The notes under the pieces are model-generated. The model was not told where the DNA came from. It saw nothing but the letters and a program-made list of their open reading frames with translations, and did no database searches. This document shows positions 33,907 to 45,795 of a stretch of DNA of 64,000 bases, in pieces. The stretch is from positions 7,440,001-7,504,000 of the forward strand of contig CAJFCV020000003.1 of the NCBI GenBank assembly GCA_904066235.2, given 5' to 3'. Every line of letters starts with the position of its first letter. Positions within the stretch are counted from its first letter, which is position 1. Origin of the DNA: Bursaphelenchus xylophilus. Lineage: Eukaryota > Nematoda > Chromadorea > Rhabditida > Aphelenchoididae. The position numbers and the translations under genes are program-made.

Positions 33907-36900
33907 TGCCATTTGTACCCCCTCCCTTTTTGCACGACACGGTCTGTTATTTCCGAATATGATGGAATATAATGCGCATGGAAATATGGAAAAGGGTCTA
34001 CAAGCAGTCATGGCCACTGTTTTTGGCCCGTTTTTCTCGTCCCTCCGGACTCGGTTTTGGGAATGCCCTCAGGAAAAGTGGACATTCCAGGCTCTAGTTT
34101 TTGGGAAAAGGCGTTAAATGGAAAGAAAATTTGGACGACGGGAGTTTTTTTGCATGCGGGGCAATAGTTCTGAAAATGACTGGTAACTTGTAACGTGAGG
34201 AAGGGACACACATTACAAATTATCATCTACAGAACTTATATGGGACTTGAATGCTGTAGATGAAGCTGTAACCCTTCAATGTCTCTTATGCAGTCCACAA
34301 TCATAATAATTTGTATTATGATTAATAACATGAGCTCTCATCCTCCTGATCTCCCACATAAATCATCCTCGACCACCCAATCCCGTTCAGATTTTGTAAC
34401 AAATTTCTCCGTAGGGATGCTGCCGTCTTCTTTGCCTATGGAACACACCGATTTGTCAAGATGTTGCCGGAAAAGAGTCCCATCGTTATACGGGGAGTGA
34501 CAGTGACTTCTCTGAAAAACACTTCTTTTCAGTCTGGATTACACTTTTTTTGGGACTGCGTTTCCGATGCTTTATGCGTCTTTTTATGGGACTGTTTTTG
34601 GCCAAGTTTATTGTCCAAAATTTGAAGTCACATGAACCAGACAGCAGACAATATTTTCGCAAAATTGAAATTGACTTGGCTGAGAACAGTATTACATTTA
34701 ATGGTCTACATAGAGTTGTTCATTATGCTTGGCGGAGGTCTCCAAGGATGAGGACTCAAATTGCACTTTGATGTTTGCTTTTGAAACCATTTCGAATTGC
34801 TTGGACTCTGCATATTGTCTGGCCTTGGACCGTCTAGCATGTCTAATACTATAGATTTTGTATTTATAAAATGGTCGTATTTCGCACCACAAAGATCAAT
34901 GACAGACCTTGTGTTGCGAAAAGGCGAATAGGAAAAAAATAATTTGAGAATTTCTAAAATTCTGATTTTGATTTGTTGACTAGCCAAGTTCCCGATGTGC
35001 TCACCAAAAGACCCATTTGGGCATTGGTGACCCGATGGAAACTCGATAGAAATGGTCCGCGGGTTTTTTATAGGGTGGAATGGGTCCATTGAAGATTTGG
35101 CTAGGCAAGGTAAAACGAGAAATTTCTTGATTCCCGAATCCTTTTTTCTCGCTTGACGACGCCTTAATTCATGACAAACTTTTTTTTGGCTGTTCAACCC
35201 TATTCTGTCTTTTGTCACATCATTTCTAGTACTCTGATGCATACATGTATTGGTGCCGAAGATGCCATATTTTTTCTTGATATCCATAAAGATTACAGTA
35301 ATTTTTGAAGTGCGGTTATAATTACGACCCACACTGTATGCTGCAAAATTGTGCAAAACGTCGTTTAAGTTCAAATTCGGCCCACACCTTTTCGGAAAAT
35401 GCAAATTGTTGTTTCCAATTTTATTTGAATTTAAATTTCGGCACAAACAAAGAAAGCGGCTTTTAGCGGTGGAAGTTTCGAATTACGCGAATTTATTGAG
35501 CCCTTTTTCGTTTCGGGTTTTAAATACTCTTGTTATCGTAACCTTTGAAAGCATTTTGTCATTTGAAAAGAACATAAAACATGCAAAAGTTTTAAGTTTT
35601 TCGTTGGAAGTCAAATGGTCCTCCATTTTTTTGACACAAAAGACGTCAAAATCGGCGTTGTTCTGTTCCGTTTTGTGCCGAAGGCTTCCCAAAAGGCCGA
35701 CAAATATTCTAAAAAGTTTGAAATGATGTCATTGATGGGTTTGTTTACAACGCATCTGGAATTAACAAATTTTTTTAAATGAGGGATTGGCATTTTTTGG
35801 GAATGTTTGTCATTGTTTTGGGACATCGGTGGCGATAAGAGATTAAAGTTACTTATAAAATTTAAAAAATTAAACTTGCTTAGAATAATTGTTTGAATTT
35901 TTAAGCAGCAAAGTTTTGTAAATTTCCTCTTCAAGGTATTTTCTCTGCATGAAACAGCCAACTTTGCTGTTCAAGTCTTCCCTTTTGTATTATTAAAAAA
36001 GCACTTTCGACCCTTATCTCCTTAAACTACACTTCTTTTCTCGTTTTTGTTATAATCTCGACTCATTTTCTGTATCGTTTTTATATTATACAAGCCCACC
36101 CTCTTTCAAAGTTGATTTAAATTGCAGACCAACGTCAAAAATCTTGCATTTACCCCAGGATCTTAATTTTTGGGCATTTTATTATGAAAAAACACGAAAT
36201 GCCGCCGACGGAAAACATTCGCCTTCAGGCATCGGAATTTGTTTTTCGTAACTTCTGTTCGGAACATTATGCATTGTAAAGAGACAAGTTCTTGCATTTC
36301 AAATTCGATCCCAAGTAATTGTGTTGACCAAAAAATGTATGAGAAATTGCTGTTGTACATGGCTATGTCCTCTTCCCCGAGATTGATTGTTTATTTTTGT
36401 TAGGCCTTAACTCAATCCCTGCTAAATCTTGAGTTCATTGAGTATACCCGTTTTATCGCCTCGATATAAAGGATACGACATAAAGCGAGGTTAAAATGGA
36501 CTTGGACGGGCCGGAAACGCATTCTATAAATTACATTTTCCTCGCTTCCTTTATAAGAAGAGCAAAAACAGTGAACGGCGGCCTTTTATTTGATATTATT
36601 TGAATAATAGGGCGTACAGCCTTGCCCAAAGGGTGGGCGGAGGCTTGCTGCGTGAATAAAATAAATCTTTTTAACCGGCCGGATCTTGGGAGCCCTTAGG
36701 AAATCGGGAAGGGGTAACCTGATTCCTAATTTAATCTCTCAAAGCTACAATCGACTTCAAATATTCGAGAAATACGGTTTTTCTTTTTTCCTGCCATGAA
36801 CATCGTTGAATGCCAATTTATTTTCTATTAATTTTGGCATTCCGTCTCAATTTTTTGTGTCGTTTTCGATGAAATTCGTTTATGCAGCAAAATCCCGTCT

Positions 36901-37067
36901 GTTCTCGAGATCTCGTGATGTTTTAGCGTCGAAATTAATTAATTTAATTGTGAATTTTGAGTGTAATAGCCGGCGAGGAGAAGAACCGCGAGAACAACAT
37001 CAACTTTGGCCGGCGTTTATCTTCTCCTTCGTGGTTGGAGCAGTATTGGACCTCTCTTGGCAGTAAG
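33907..37067. other. Intergenic stretch with one long unexplained frame
   Basis: No recognised gene lies here. A 246-codon minus-strand open frame is listed separately. The last few hundred bases before 37068 are probably the promoter and leader of the KCTD gene. A TTGGCAG acceptor-like site lies a few bases before its ATG. Confidence 0.4.
34706..35446 (-). CDS. Long open frame of unknown nature
   Basis: An uninterrupted 246-codon frame begins with ATG and is notably long for AT-rich intergenic DNA. The product is basic and lysine/arginine-rich (for example LRRRQARKK) with proline-rich ends (PHPWRPPPS). I see no signal peptide, membrane segment or known domain. It may be a degraded transposon frame, a single-exon gene, or chance. 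Codon bias could not be measured here. Confidence 0.2.
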   Translation of the reverse strand: MCRNLNSNKIGNNNLHFPKRCGPNLNLNDVLHNFAAYSVGRNYNRTSKITVIFMDIKKKYGIFGTNTCMHQSTRNDVTKDRIGLNSQKKVCHELRRRQARKKDSGIKKFLVLPCLAKSSMDPFHPIKNPRTISIEFPSGHQCPNGSFGEHIGNLASQQIKIRILEILKLFFSYSPFRNTRSVIDLCGAKYDHFINTKSIVLDMLDGPRPDNMQSPSNSKWFQKQTSKCNLSPHPWRPPPSIMNNSM

Positions 37068-38217
37068 ATGAATCCAGAACCTGTCAATGGGGTTTATGAG
37101 CCGAATGTTGCGAATTTGAACATGTGTGAGGGACAAACAACCAACTCGACGTCATCTATATCTTCATCCACAGCCACTGTCAACTCGGAGCCAAATACGG
37201 CGAGATTGCATTCATGGGTTAGACTGAATGTTGGTGGCAAAGTAAGTTTTAGAATTTTTGATTTTTCATGTTTAGGGTGGGGTGGCATTTGGCAAATGGG
37301 TCTTTACGGTTTGCAAGAAGTGATTATTTCAAAGTTGGCAGATTTTTCGGAAGCGTTTGTTTCTACTAATCAAAATTTTAATAATTACGTTGATAAGTTT
37401 GTTAATTTTGTTGTTTTAGGTGTTCATGACCACTCGCCAGACCTTATGTAGAGAACCAAATTCATTTCTTGCCAGATTATGTCAAAACGACGAGTTATTA
37501 ACGAGTGAAAAGGATGAAACTGGTGCTTTTTTAATTGACCGAGACGCAGAGTACTTCTCCTCGGTCTTGAATTTCCTTAGGCATGGTAAATTGATCTTGG
37601 ATAAAGGGCTGTCAGAAGAAGGTAATTTTTAAAATTGTTCATTGGTTTTTAGATACAGCACTGTTGCCATAACTCCTTCTTTACTTGCATTGCTTCAGTT
37701 TCATAATTTGGTTGTTTTAGGTCTGATAGAAGAAGCAGAATTCTACAACATTCCTCATTTGATATCTCTATGTCAAGAACGTCTTATTGAGAGATCAAAA
37801 AAATTAACGAAACACGTGTACAGGGTCTTGCAATGTCATGAAGATGAGGTCACTAATGTGGTCTCGGCAATGTCGGATGGTTGGAAGTTCGAACAGGTAA
37901 TTTATTTTTATTTTATCTTTTTAGGTAACAAATCTTTTTTCAAATTTCTTTGTTATGGATAAAAGCGATGCAATTACATATTGTTTGTTTTCAGCTGGTC
38001 CCAATCAGCCACTTCCACACCAGTGATAACCACGAATATCTTTGTGTGGTCTCCCGAGAATATCCGGATGCTGTTCCGCACTGTGCAACCATCGAAACGG
38101 ATCGAGCGCAATTTCTACAGAAGAAGGCTATGCGTAAGTTTTGGTTACTTTTCAAGGAGACATTTTTTATTACATTGTTCTGTTCTACAAAGAAGTTTTA
38201 TGTTTTCAGAGAACTGA
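37068..38217 (+). CDS. KCTD5: KCTD2/5/17-type BTB protein (Insomniac-like Cullin-3 adaptor)
   Basis: Five exons (37068-37241, 37420-37621, 37721-37896, 37995-38133, 38210-38217) join in frame to 232 residues, close to human KCTD5. After a serine/threonine-rich head of about 48 residues, the BTB/T1 domain starts at WVRLNVGGK and continues with [37 protein letters not shown] and EEAEFYNI. The C-terminal domain contains [22 protein letters not shown] and [11 protein letters not shown], all family hallmarks. KCTD2/5/17 proteins form pentamers and link Cullin-3 ubiquitin ligase to substrates; the fly orthologue is Insomniac. The last exon encodes only the final residues (QN) and stop. All introns are around 100-180 nt. 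Confidence 0.95.
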
Positions 38218-40156
38218 TTGATCTACGCTCACCCGAGATTCCCCTTGCAAAATTTTAATTTCTGCTTCCTGCGGACAAACGGTTTTTATTTTGTTGTTCT
38301 CCATCTTCCAATATGTATAATTTGTTGTGAATCTTTTGTAGAAGTTAGTAATCTGCATAAGTGTAAGTCATTCCAATCAAAAACTGTTTTATTTTATCCA
38401 TGGTCAGAAGTTTCTTTCATTTTTTCTTTGTCCAAGTTGGGTTTTGTGGGCGCAGCTCGCTGTATATATCTTACAAAATTGGATTGAAGATAGGTCTGTT
38501 GTTGATGGAGAACAAGTATTTAGTTGATGCACGCCTATTCTTTCCATCGGCTATATTTATTTTCGTTTAGGTTGTAAGACCCCCTGCATTGTACAGTTAG
38601 TGCCGAGTCACGCGTTTGAGCAATTTTTTTGTATCTCTGATTTTGCATCATTTTTACAAGCTTTCTTAATGGTAATATATTATATTTTCATATGCTGGTC
38701 TTATAATATGTTAAGGTTATATAAAGAGTTAATATTTGATTTTGGGAACGGAAATGTGTATTAGGGACTTGGAAATCTGGAAGAAAGGGTTCCAGCGGAC
38801 GTTCAGGCATGACCTTTGGTAGTAAAAGTAGTCGTTTCTTTGGGTAATTCCAATATAAATAATGGTTTATCGGCGAAAACAAGAGTTTTTCTTTGAACGT
38901 AATATTGGCACGATACTTCAAATTGGATCACGCAGTTAACATCACGAATGCAGGCCGTTATGTGTATCATAAATGGGTTCATATCGTTTTTTAAACGAAT
39001 GTAACATTTAAATTTGTTCTTTTATCTGTGCCGGGGAAATACGAATTCTACATTTTCTACTTTCCACTTTTTATTTATTTTTAGCTTTTCACGAGATTGT
39101 AGGTTTAAACATAAAGTGCTCAAGTGGGGGATGTGTTGAGTTAATCGGTGATGTAATTGTAAGGAGGCTCTACAAGAATAAGTGTGATAGAAATTTTTTA
39201 ATGTAAAAGTATTTTGTGGTTTTCTGTCATGTCATAACACTTTTTTGCTGTATTTGCAATTTCTCATTGATCGAAAAAAATCGCGGGTTAAATGAGACAA
39301 ACGTTTTAATGGCTTGTATCCGGTCTCATTAAGAGTTAGTAAGGTTCCCTAAGGTGTAATAAAAGGTTATACCACATGTTTTACCATTGTTCTTAAACGT
39401 TTATCTCGGTGATTCTGCATCATGCCTCTCCTAAATTTAAAGTTGATTATCAGAAAATGTTCCGACCGTTACGTCATTTTATAGTTAGTATAACATATGT
39501 ATATTTACGTTAGAAGAACTTGTTTCCTTTGCATGTTCAGGCATTAAATTTCAGAAAGATGTAGGTGTTTTAAGATTAAATTTAAAGAGATATTTCAATT
39601 GTGTATCATGGGCAATTTTAATTGGACAGTAAATTAACAAGGTAAACGTTTACGGTGGGCGGTTCGTTAATGAAATTTGAATTTATGCAAATTGAACATT
39701 CCCATAGTCGTCTGTTTCGATTAGTACGCAACATTCAAGACTGTTGTTTTCTTAGTTCTCTGTTCCAAAACTTAAGCCACTGAATATTATATTATGTCAT
39801 AAAAACTACAAATTTTTCGATAATAAACAACTCATTCCTTCCCAAACTTCGTTTAAGTATGCCGCCGTTAATTAAGTTACTAACTCAGACGTTCTTTTCT
39901 GTGTTCTCTAATATTTTTCCGACAAGGATATTTTGCATTACTAAATTCGTTTTCTGTGATCACGCTTATTAACTTTTTGGATCCACTAAGCAGTAATTGC
40001 TTTAGATCCCTTGAGAATCTCTAAAGCCATGATATTTAAATAAACATGAAATCTCATGTTGGTTATTGCTTTTGGGCGTAGGAAGACGGAGAGGTCTGAG
40101 TGCTGTTGTGAGTCTTCTTCGGCTAAAGGTTTGGTGGGCCCAGAAGCTCTGGCATC
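38218..40156. other. Intergenic region
   Basis: Contains the 3' UTR of the KCTD gene and the upstream region of the receptor gene. No additional gene or repeat could be supported. Open frames (up to 89 codons) lie in T-rich sequence and have no domain. Confidence 0.45.
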
Positions 40157-41935
40157 ATGGATATGGGCAACCTGGATATTAACAGTAAGTTTTCTGCAAT
40201 GTGCTTCAATATTTTACGCTTGAACGGACAGACTGTTTAATTTCAAATTTTCGAATTGTTTGTAATTTTGTAAATAAGATACACAGTCCGCGAGGGGAAC
40301 CAGTGGCCAAAAGCGCCTCCCTTTACCTTTAATATGGAGAGGGAGACACTCAATCCCCCATGAAATTGCAGTTTAAGTAGAAAAAACAATGCTATTTTCG
40401 GTCACAGAGAGATTTATTTATTGACATTCGGAATGCCTCTTTGAGGCAATCGGAGGCACTTTTGGCCACTGGATCATGTCCGCATTGCAGAAAATGTTTA
40501 AAATAAAGTATTTTGCTTGTTGTTGATAAAGATTTTACACTGTATAGTAACCTGCCTAGTGTCTAAAATACGATGGCTACCGTTGATTGTGCCCGAAGAA
40601 GAGCAGCATTGGGTGAAGTGGCTGACAATCTTCTCTATTACTCAACAAAGCATGTTCATCGCAGCCACCATTCTTAACTTCTACTTCTTTTATCGGGTCA
40701 AACACGCCACTTCTATTCACGTCAATTTTCGAATTATTTTGGTAAGCATTGTTCTACAATTTGCATCATTATTTTGTATTCATATTGTAGCGTTAAGGTT
40801 CATATTTTATGTTTAATTCGATGATTTTTATTTTTAAGTGTTGTACATCAATTGCTTTCCAATTAAACACCGGATCCCATTTTATTCTCCACAAAATTCT
40901 GGAATATACCGAACACGTAGAAGATCGCTTTATACCTAATGTATTAGCTTACATTTGTTGTAATATCCATATGATCAATGTCTTTGGAGCTGCCACTTGT
41001 ATGAATATGATTGCTCTGGAACAACATCTGGCGACTATTTGGGTGGAGAATTATGAGCAAAAGACGAAGAAGATTGGAGTAATTCTTATGTTGCTTGTGG
41101 TAAGTCAGAAAATTTACACGGATAGCAGAAAGAGATATATCGGTAATTTATGTATACATATATGTGCACATGTTCAAATTTTTTCAAATTTCAGGCAGCT
41201 CAATGCATCCCAACAGGATTGTTTTACCAAAATACCCTTGTCACTCGATGGGATTTCCACACAACTTATAATTCATGTCTTCTGCCCGATATCAACCCAC
41301 AAGTCGGTTTCCAATCGTTTCTTCTAGGGTTTATCACACTTTCTGGATGTTCTGTGGTAGGCGGCTTTTTTTATGACAATTTCGTGGCACAAGCTAGCCA
41401 TTTTCAAAGTTGCTGGTTGCATTTTTACCCTTTATTTTTAGTGGCTGATGGCGTTGCGTCATATAAATGAAAAACGGATGAGAAGTCGACTTGCCCTGAC
41501 CAGTTTGAGTGCTCGGTTTCAACAGACCAAAAACTCTGAAAACACGGCTTCAATCACTCCTTCCATGATTGGCTATGCTGTCTTGGCCGTCTCTGGTTTA
41601 TTTATTGAAGGAGCCAGAATTAAACTTAACAACTACGCTTGTGTTCAGGACAGAATCTTGCTGAAGGTAAGCGAATTATCTTCCATTTGGCCTCACGTTT
41701 CTACCTTTCACATGACATCTTTGAATTGCAGTGGGTATTCATTGTGATGGACGGCTACGCTCTCTACCACAACTTCTGTTTCCTCTATTATAATCACTCC
41801 ACTCGCCGAGAAGTTCTTCGAGATTTAGAACGAATTTTTGGCTGGGATATGCGCCACAAAGCGAACGTCGTCAAAACAAACAGTGCCATTGGAGAGCAGG
41901 CAGCAGAAACCTACTTCAATAACTTTGGGTGGTGA
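40157..41935 (+). CDS. Sra-superfamily (Sre-like) seven-helix chemoreceptor
   Basis: Six exons (40157-40184, 40560-40741, 40839-41099, 41195-41356, 41442-41666, 41732-41935) give 353 residues. Seven hydrophobic segments are visible; TM1 is about 31-54. After TM3 comes ALEQHLATIWVENYE (YE at 142-143), equivalent to the 'ER..AT....YE' signature of nematode Sra/Srab/Sre receptors. Between TM5 and TM6 lies SARFQQTKNSENTAS, like the 'YQ..EN' loop motif. TM7 is followed by FLYYNHSTRREVL, the usual cytoplasmic turn. Such receptors sit in sensory-neuron cilia and signal through G proteins; the ligand cannot be inferred. Exon 1 encodes only nine codons plus one base and has no signal peptide, as usual for this group. 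A small transposon lies in intron 1. The exact family (Sre or Srab) is uncertain. Confidence 0.85.
40300..40472. mobile_element. MITE in chemoreceptor intron 1
   Basis: The left end CCAGTGGCCAAAAGCGCCTCC and the right end in reverse complement with GTGCCTCC are identical but for one base over 21 bp. The element is about 173 bp with no coding capacity. The CAGTGG terminus resembles hAT elements, but no convincing 8-bp duplication is seen. Confidence 0.65.
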
Positions 41936-41996
41936 CTCTACTGATCTTTTCCGCAGACTCCCATAATTTATATTTTGACCTCTCTGATTTTTTCCG

Positions 41997-42015
41997 AATA
42001 AAACCTGTAAATAAA
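41997..42015 (+). terminator. Polyadenylation signals, chemoreceptor gene
   Basis: Two AATAAA hexamers (41997-42002, 42010-42015) lie 60-80 nt after the stop. Confidence 0.65.
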
Positions 42016-44162
42016 AGAATAATTGACTAAACTACTATAGAGTACGTAGTATGGTGACCATTCGTTGGCGATGATTTAACCCCCAGGAGATCTCATTTTG
42101 AAAGATGAAGGTTCATTGACGTGATTACAACAAATGAGGGGGACTTTAGTTATGAATCAGAATTATCTTGAAGGTAAGATTAACCCTCCAGGGAGAGGTT
42201 GGGTGAATAATAAAAGGATGTCTGCAGGTGTCTGTAATTGCTTTTAACGGTGCTCAGCTTATGTAAAATAAATTGAGCATAGAGAAAAGGAAACGAGGAA
42301 TATTGGCTAGTCCTGCATTTGGTGATATTACGGTACCTTATCTTTAACTTATATGCATACTGGCAATATTCCGAGTTATTTCCCGCGTCTATTTGCCAAA
42401 GAAATTAGACGGAACAACAAGATGTATTAGCTTCTCATTTGACCGAACGCGCTGTTGCTAATGAGATACGAGGGCATTTCTCCAAACATGGATTACAAAT
42501 ATGGCGCAGGGATTATGCTAATAAACACGGTGGGAAACAATGTCATGAACTCGGGTAAGGCAAACATATACCGATACTGTAATAATACATTAGTTTAGAG
42601 GCATCCTATTAGAATTTCAAAAACTTGAATGAAATGAATAATACCGTGATCTTTAGAAGAACTAAAACTTATCAAGTCAAACAGTTGTATCAAAACGGCT
42701 TTATCTGAGAGTAATCCAATATCCTATTCACAGTGCATGACCTGATTGCGCAAACTTATGCATAGCCAAACTTTTGACGCACCCATCCGAAAAAAGACGG
42801 TAAATAATCGGACTAAGGCATGATATGGGCATAACCTAGACTTCTTAGGTTTGGATTGCGCAATATTAAGCAAGCACTGGGCTTTTTGTGTCATCATTAG
42901 ATATCATGTTTCTGCAGTTAATAGAAGTTGAACAACCTTACTTTTATGAATTTCTAGCGATAGATTCTGAATTGTAGAGTAAGGAATCAAAGTCCGTCTC
43001 TTGAATTTTGGGTGTTTCCCGCTGCTTCACAAAGAATTCGGTGCAATCCAAACAGAAACGAACATTTACCCATTATCTATTCAATTGTAAATCGACACCG
43101 GTCTTCTTTACACACAAATTCGCGCACTTCTTTCACAATAACAGAGAAAGAAAAAGAGAGAGAGATGGGAAAGAATTCGGTGTCAATGACAACAACATAT
43201 CTACCGCGCATAAAAACGAGGGATAAAGCGGTACTTTCTAAAGCTGAAACAATCTTCTTCATTAAACAAAGCATTCAAAACATTAGGTTTTGAACACTTT
43301 GTTCTGTGTAACATTACTCAACCAATACTTTACTTCTTCCTACAGTACCCACGCCTCCTCAGATTTTCTATTTTCGGCAACTCAGATGTCTTCAATTCAA
43401 TTGGATTGGCAATGGATATACGAACAAACAAACTCTACTCTGACATGGCGACATCTTAAGTGCAGGAAATGAAGAAGAACCACCTCTTTATATGGATTAG
43501 AGCGGTTTAATCGACTTCTTGATATGTCAAATAAAATATTTTGTTTGTCGACCTGCTCGAGTTGATATTTATAAGTTCATACATAAGAGTGAGCTGACCG
43601 GCGTGGATATTCTACAAGTTCGGGTGCGGCGGATTGGTAGATGAAGTACAGTGTAGAGTAGAAGCAGCTTGGAAGAGTTTTGAGGATTTTGCCCTAGCTT
43701 TTAGAAAGATTTTCTGATGTCGGGTTTTGAGCCATGCTCTTATGGTAAATTGCAATTTTACTCCTGAACTTTGGCTTCAATCCTCCCTAAAAATCAAATC
43801 TCCATCATCTGATTACAGCACAATTTCAGTGCATTTGAGTGTGACTGTTTGCTCATTATTGTCTTTTCTCGAATGAAGGTGGGCCAAGTGAATAAGGGGC
43901 AGGGCGATACGGTGCGGACAAGCAACCATTAGGTTATTCGGAGCGGGAAAAGCGATCCCCCGATCTCTTGGGCTCTTCGTGCTCTCGGGAAGATCATCAG
44001 GTCGCTGTACTGTATTTAGGTGGGGAGTTTCAAGGTGTAAGATATATGGAGCTTTATTGAACGATAGGGAATACATCGGTTTTTCTCGTGGCTCAAATTG
44101 CGGTTGATTTAATCAGACACTTAAAAGTAAATCTATAGAAACTACCCCCGGTCCTGTTCATC
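42016..44162. other. Intergenic region upstream of the homeobox gene
   Basis: No gene is supportable. A GA-rich run (AAAGAGAGAGAGATGGG) is near 43150. Overlapping short frames at 43008-43293 have no domain. It presumably holds regulatory sequence for the homeobox gene, but no specific binding site can be named. Confidence 0.4.
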
Positions 44163-45795
44163 ATGTCGGATTGTGGCGGATTCTCAATAACCGAGATCCT
44201 CAACGATCCCAAATCCCCGGATTCGATTGTGAACGACTCTACTGACATTGATCAACCGTCTCCTAGGACCAGCGCCTCATCCCCTTTATCAGCCAGTCAA
44301 TTATCACCTCATCCATCCCCGGAAACACCCCAAGCTGGCGCCCTACCTAATTTGAATCCTTTTTTTATGCATCAAATGGCTGCACTATGTGCTGCAGCTA
44401 GCCAGAAGCAGGGAAATTTGGGAGCTATAATGATGGCAGCACAACAACAGCAAGCTCAGGCTAGGATTGGTGGAGCCGGGCCAAGCCAAATGGGGATGCC
44501 AGCTGAATGGTGCGCGGCTTATGCGAACATGCAACGACAAATGAGCTTCGGAAGTGGGCAAGGTAAGAATTTTGACCGGCTTCTGGGAAAAACGTGCTAA
44601 ATCTGGTGTTCTTGATTTCAGCTATATTCGAGGCTTAACTTTAAAAACATCAAACTCATTTCTTCGAATACCGATAGTACAGTTCAAACATATAGATTTC
44701 AGCCCGACACTCTTAATTCCCCTTTGTCTTTTACCGCACAGCCACTTAACCTGAGCGTAAGCGGCTTAATTTACTTCTATTAGAGTCAAAACATAATCGG
44801 GAGATCTCTTTATGAATTCGTTCTTTAATTTGAGAGGCCAACATGGCATCCAATCAAAAGACATCAGAACGGGCTTAGCGCTGTTAGGAAGGGTTTTTAT
44901 TACGTAATAGAATTAAACCAATTTAGGTAAAAAATGCCGAACAAATTTTAAAAGAAGAGCAAAGGGGATATTAGTACTAATCACTGACCAAATTGAATAT
45001 ATTTTGGTAATTTGAAATTTTTTGGAAAGGAAGGTGCAAGAGGTTTAGACAGTATATTGAACAAGAACAAAGTATCTGAGCGCTGGCCGTTGATTGGCCA
45101 GCTTTCCGCCTGCCCAAAGTAAACAAACAGGCCTGGAATAGACGGGAAAACGCTAAATGTCTACGCAATATGACTAGATAAATCGCAACGATTTGAAAAC
45201 CATTTTTTAGAATTTTTAATGTTTCAGGATGGGATCCTCGACAAGTTGCGTGGATGCAAAATATGAACACCAAGATCTCGCACAAAAGAAAAGGAGGGCA
45301 GATCCGCTTCACAAACGAGCAAACCGACTCTCTGGAAACCACCTTCGATAAAAACAAATATTTGACAAATCCACAACGGAGACAATTAGCAAAGAAATTG
45401 CAATTGAGCGAGCGGCAGGTTAGTCTTTCACCTTTGGTGACATTGAACCCATCTTTAAACATTTGTATTAACTGTAGGCCAGATTATTAAACGTTGATTT
45501 CTAGGTGAAAACTTGGTTCCAAAACCGTCGAGCCAAATGGCGTCGAGTCCGTAAAGATGGAGACGAGGAAGAAGATTTAGCTCACTCGATACACTCCAAC
45601 AACCCCTTTAATCAACGTCTCCAGTCGATGCCTTCCCTCTCCTCACCCAACTCCCCTAATCCATCAACTCAATTCATCAAGAATTTCCCTCATTCAGGCT
45701 CTGCAAATGTTTTAAATCTGAGTGAAATCGCTGGCAGTGGCTCTTTGAGTGCCTTAGGAAACGCAAACTTCATTGATCTGTTCAAGTCTAAATAA
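44163..45795 (+). CDS. pha-2: HHEX/PHA-2-type homeodomain transcription factor
   Basis: Three exons (44163-44562, 45228-45418, 45505-45795) encode 293 residues. Near the N-terminus FSITEIL fits the Engrailed-homology-1 pattern FxIxxIL, which recruits Groucho/TLE co-repressors; HHEX proteins have one at the same place. A serine/proline-rich and glutamine-rich region follows. The homeodomain (about 154-213) begins RKGGQIRFTNEQTDSLE, continues NPQRRQLAKKLQLSERQ and ends VKTWFQNRRAKWRR; Q203 and N204 correspond to homeodomain positions 50 and 51. The intron splits it at SERQ/VKTWF, a common position. GGQ-RF-N-QT and RRAKWRR are diagnostic of the HHEX class. In C. elegans, PHA-2 shapes the pharyngeal isthmus; the same role here is inferred. 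The tail after the homeodomain is acidic, then serine/asparagine-rich. Confidence 0.95.
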
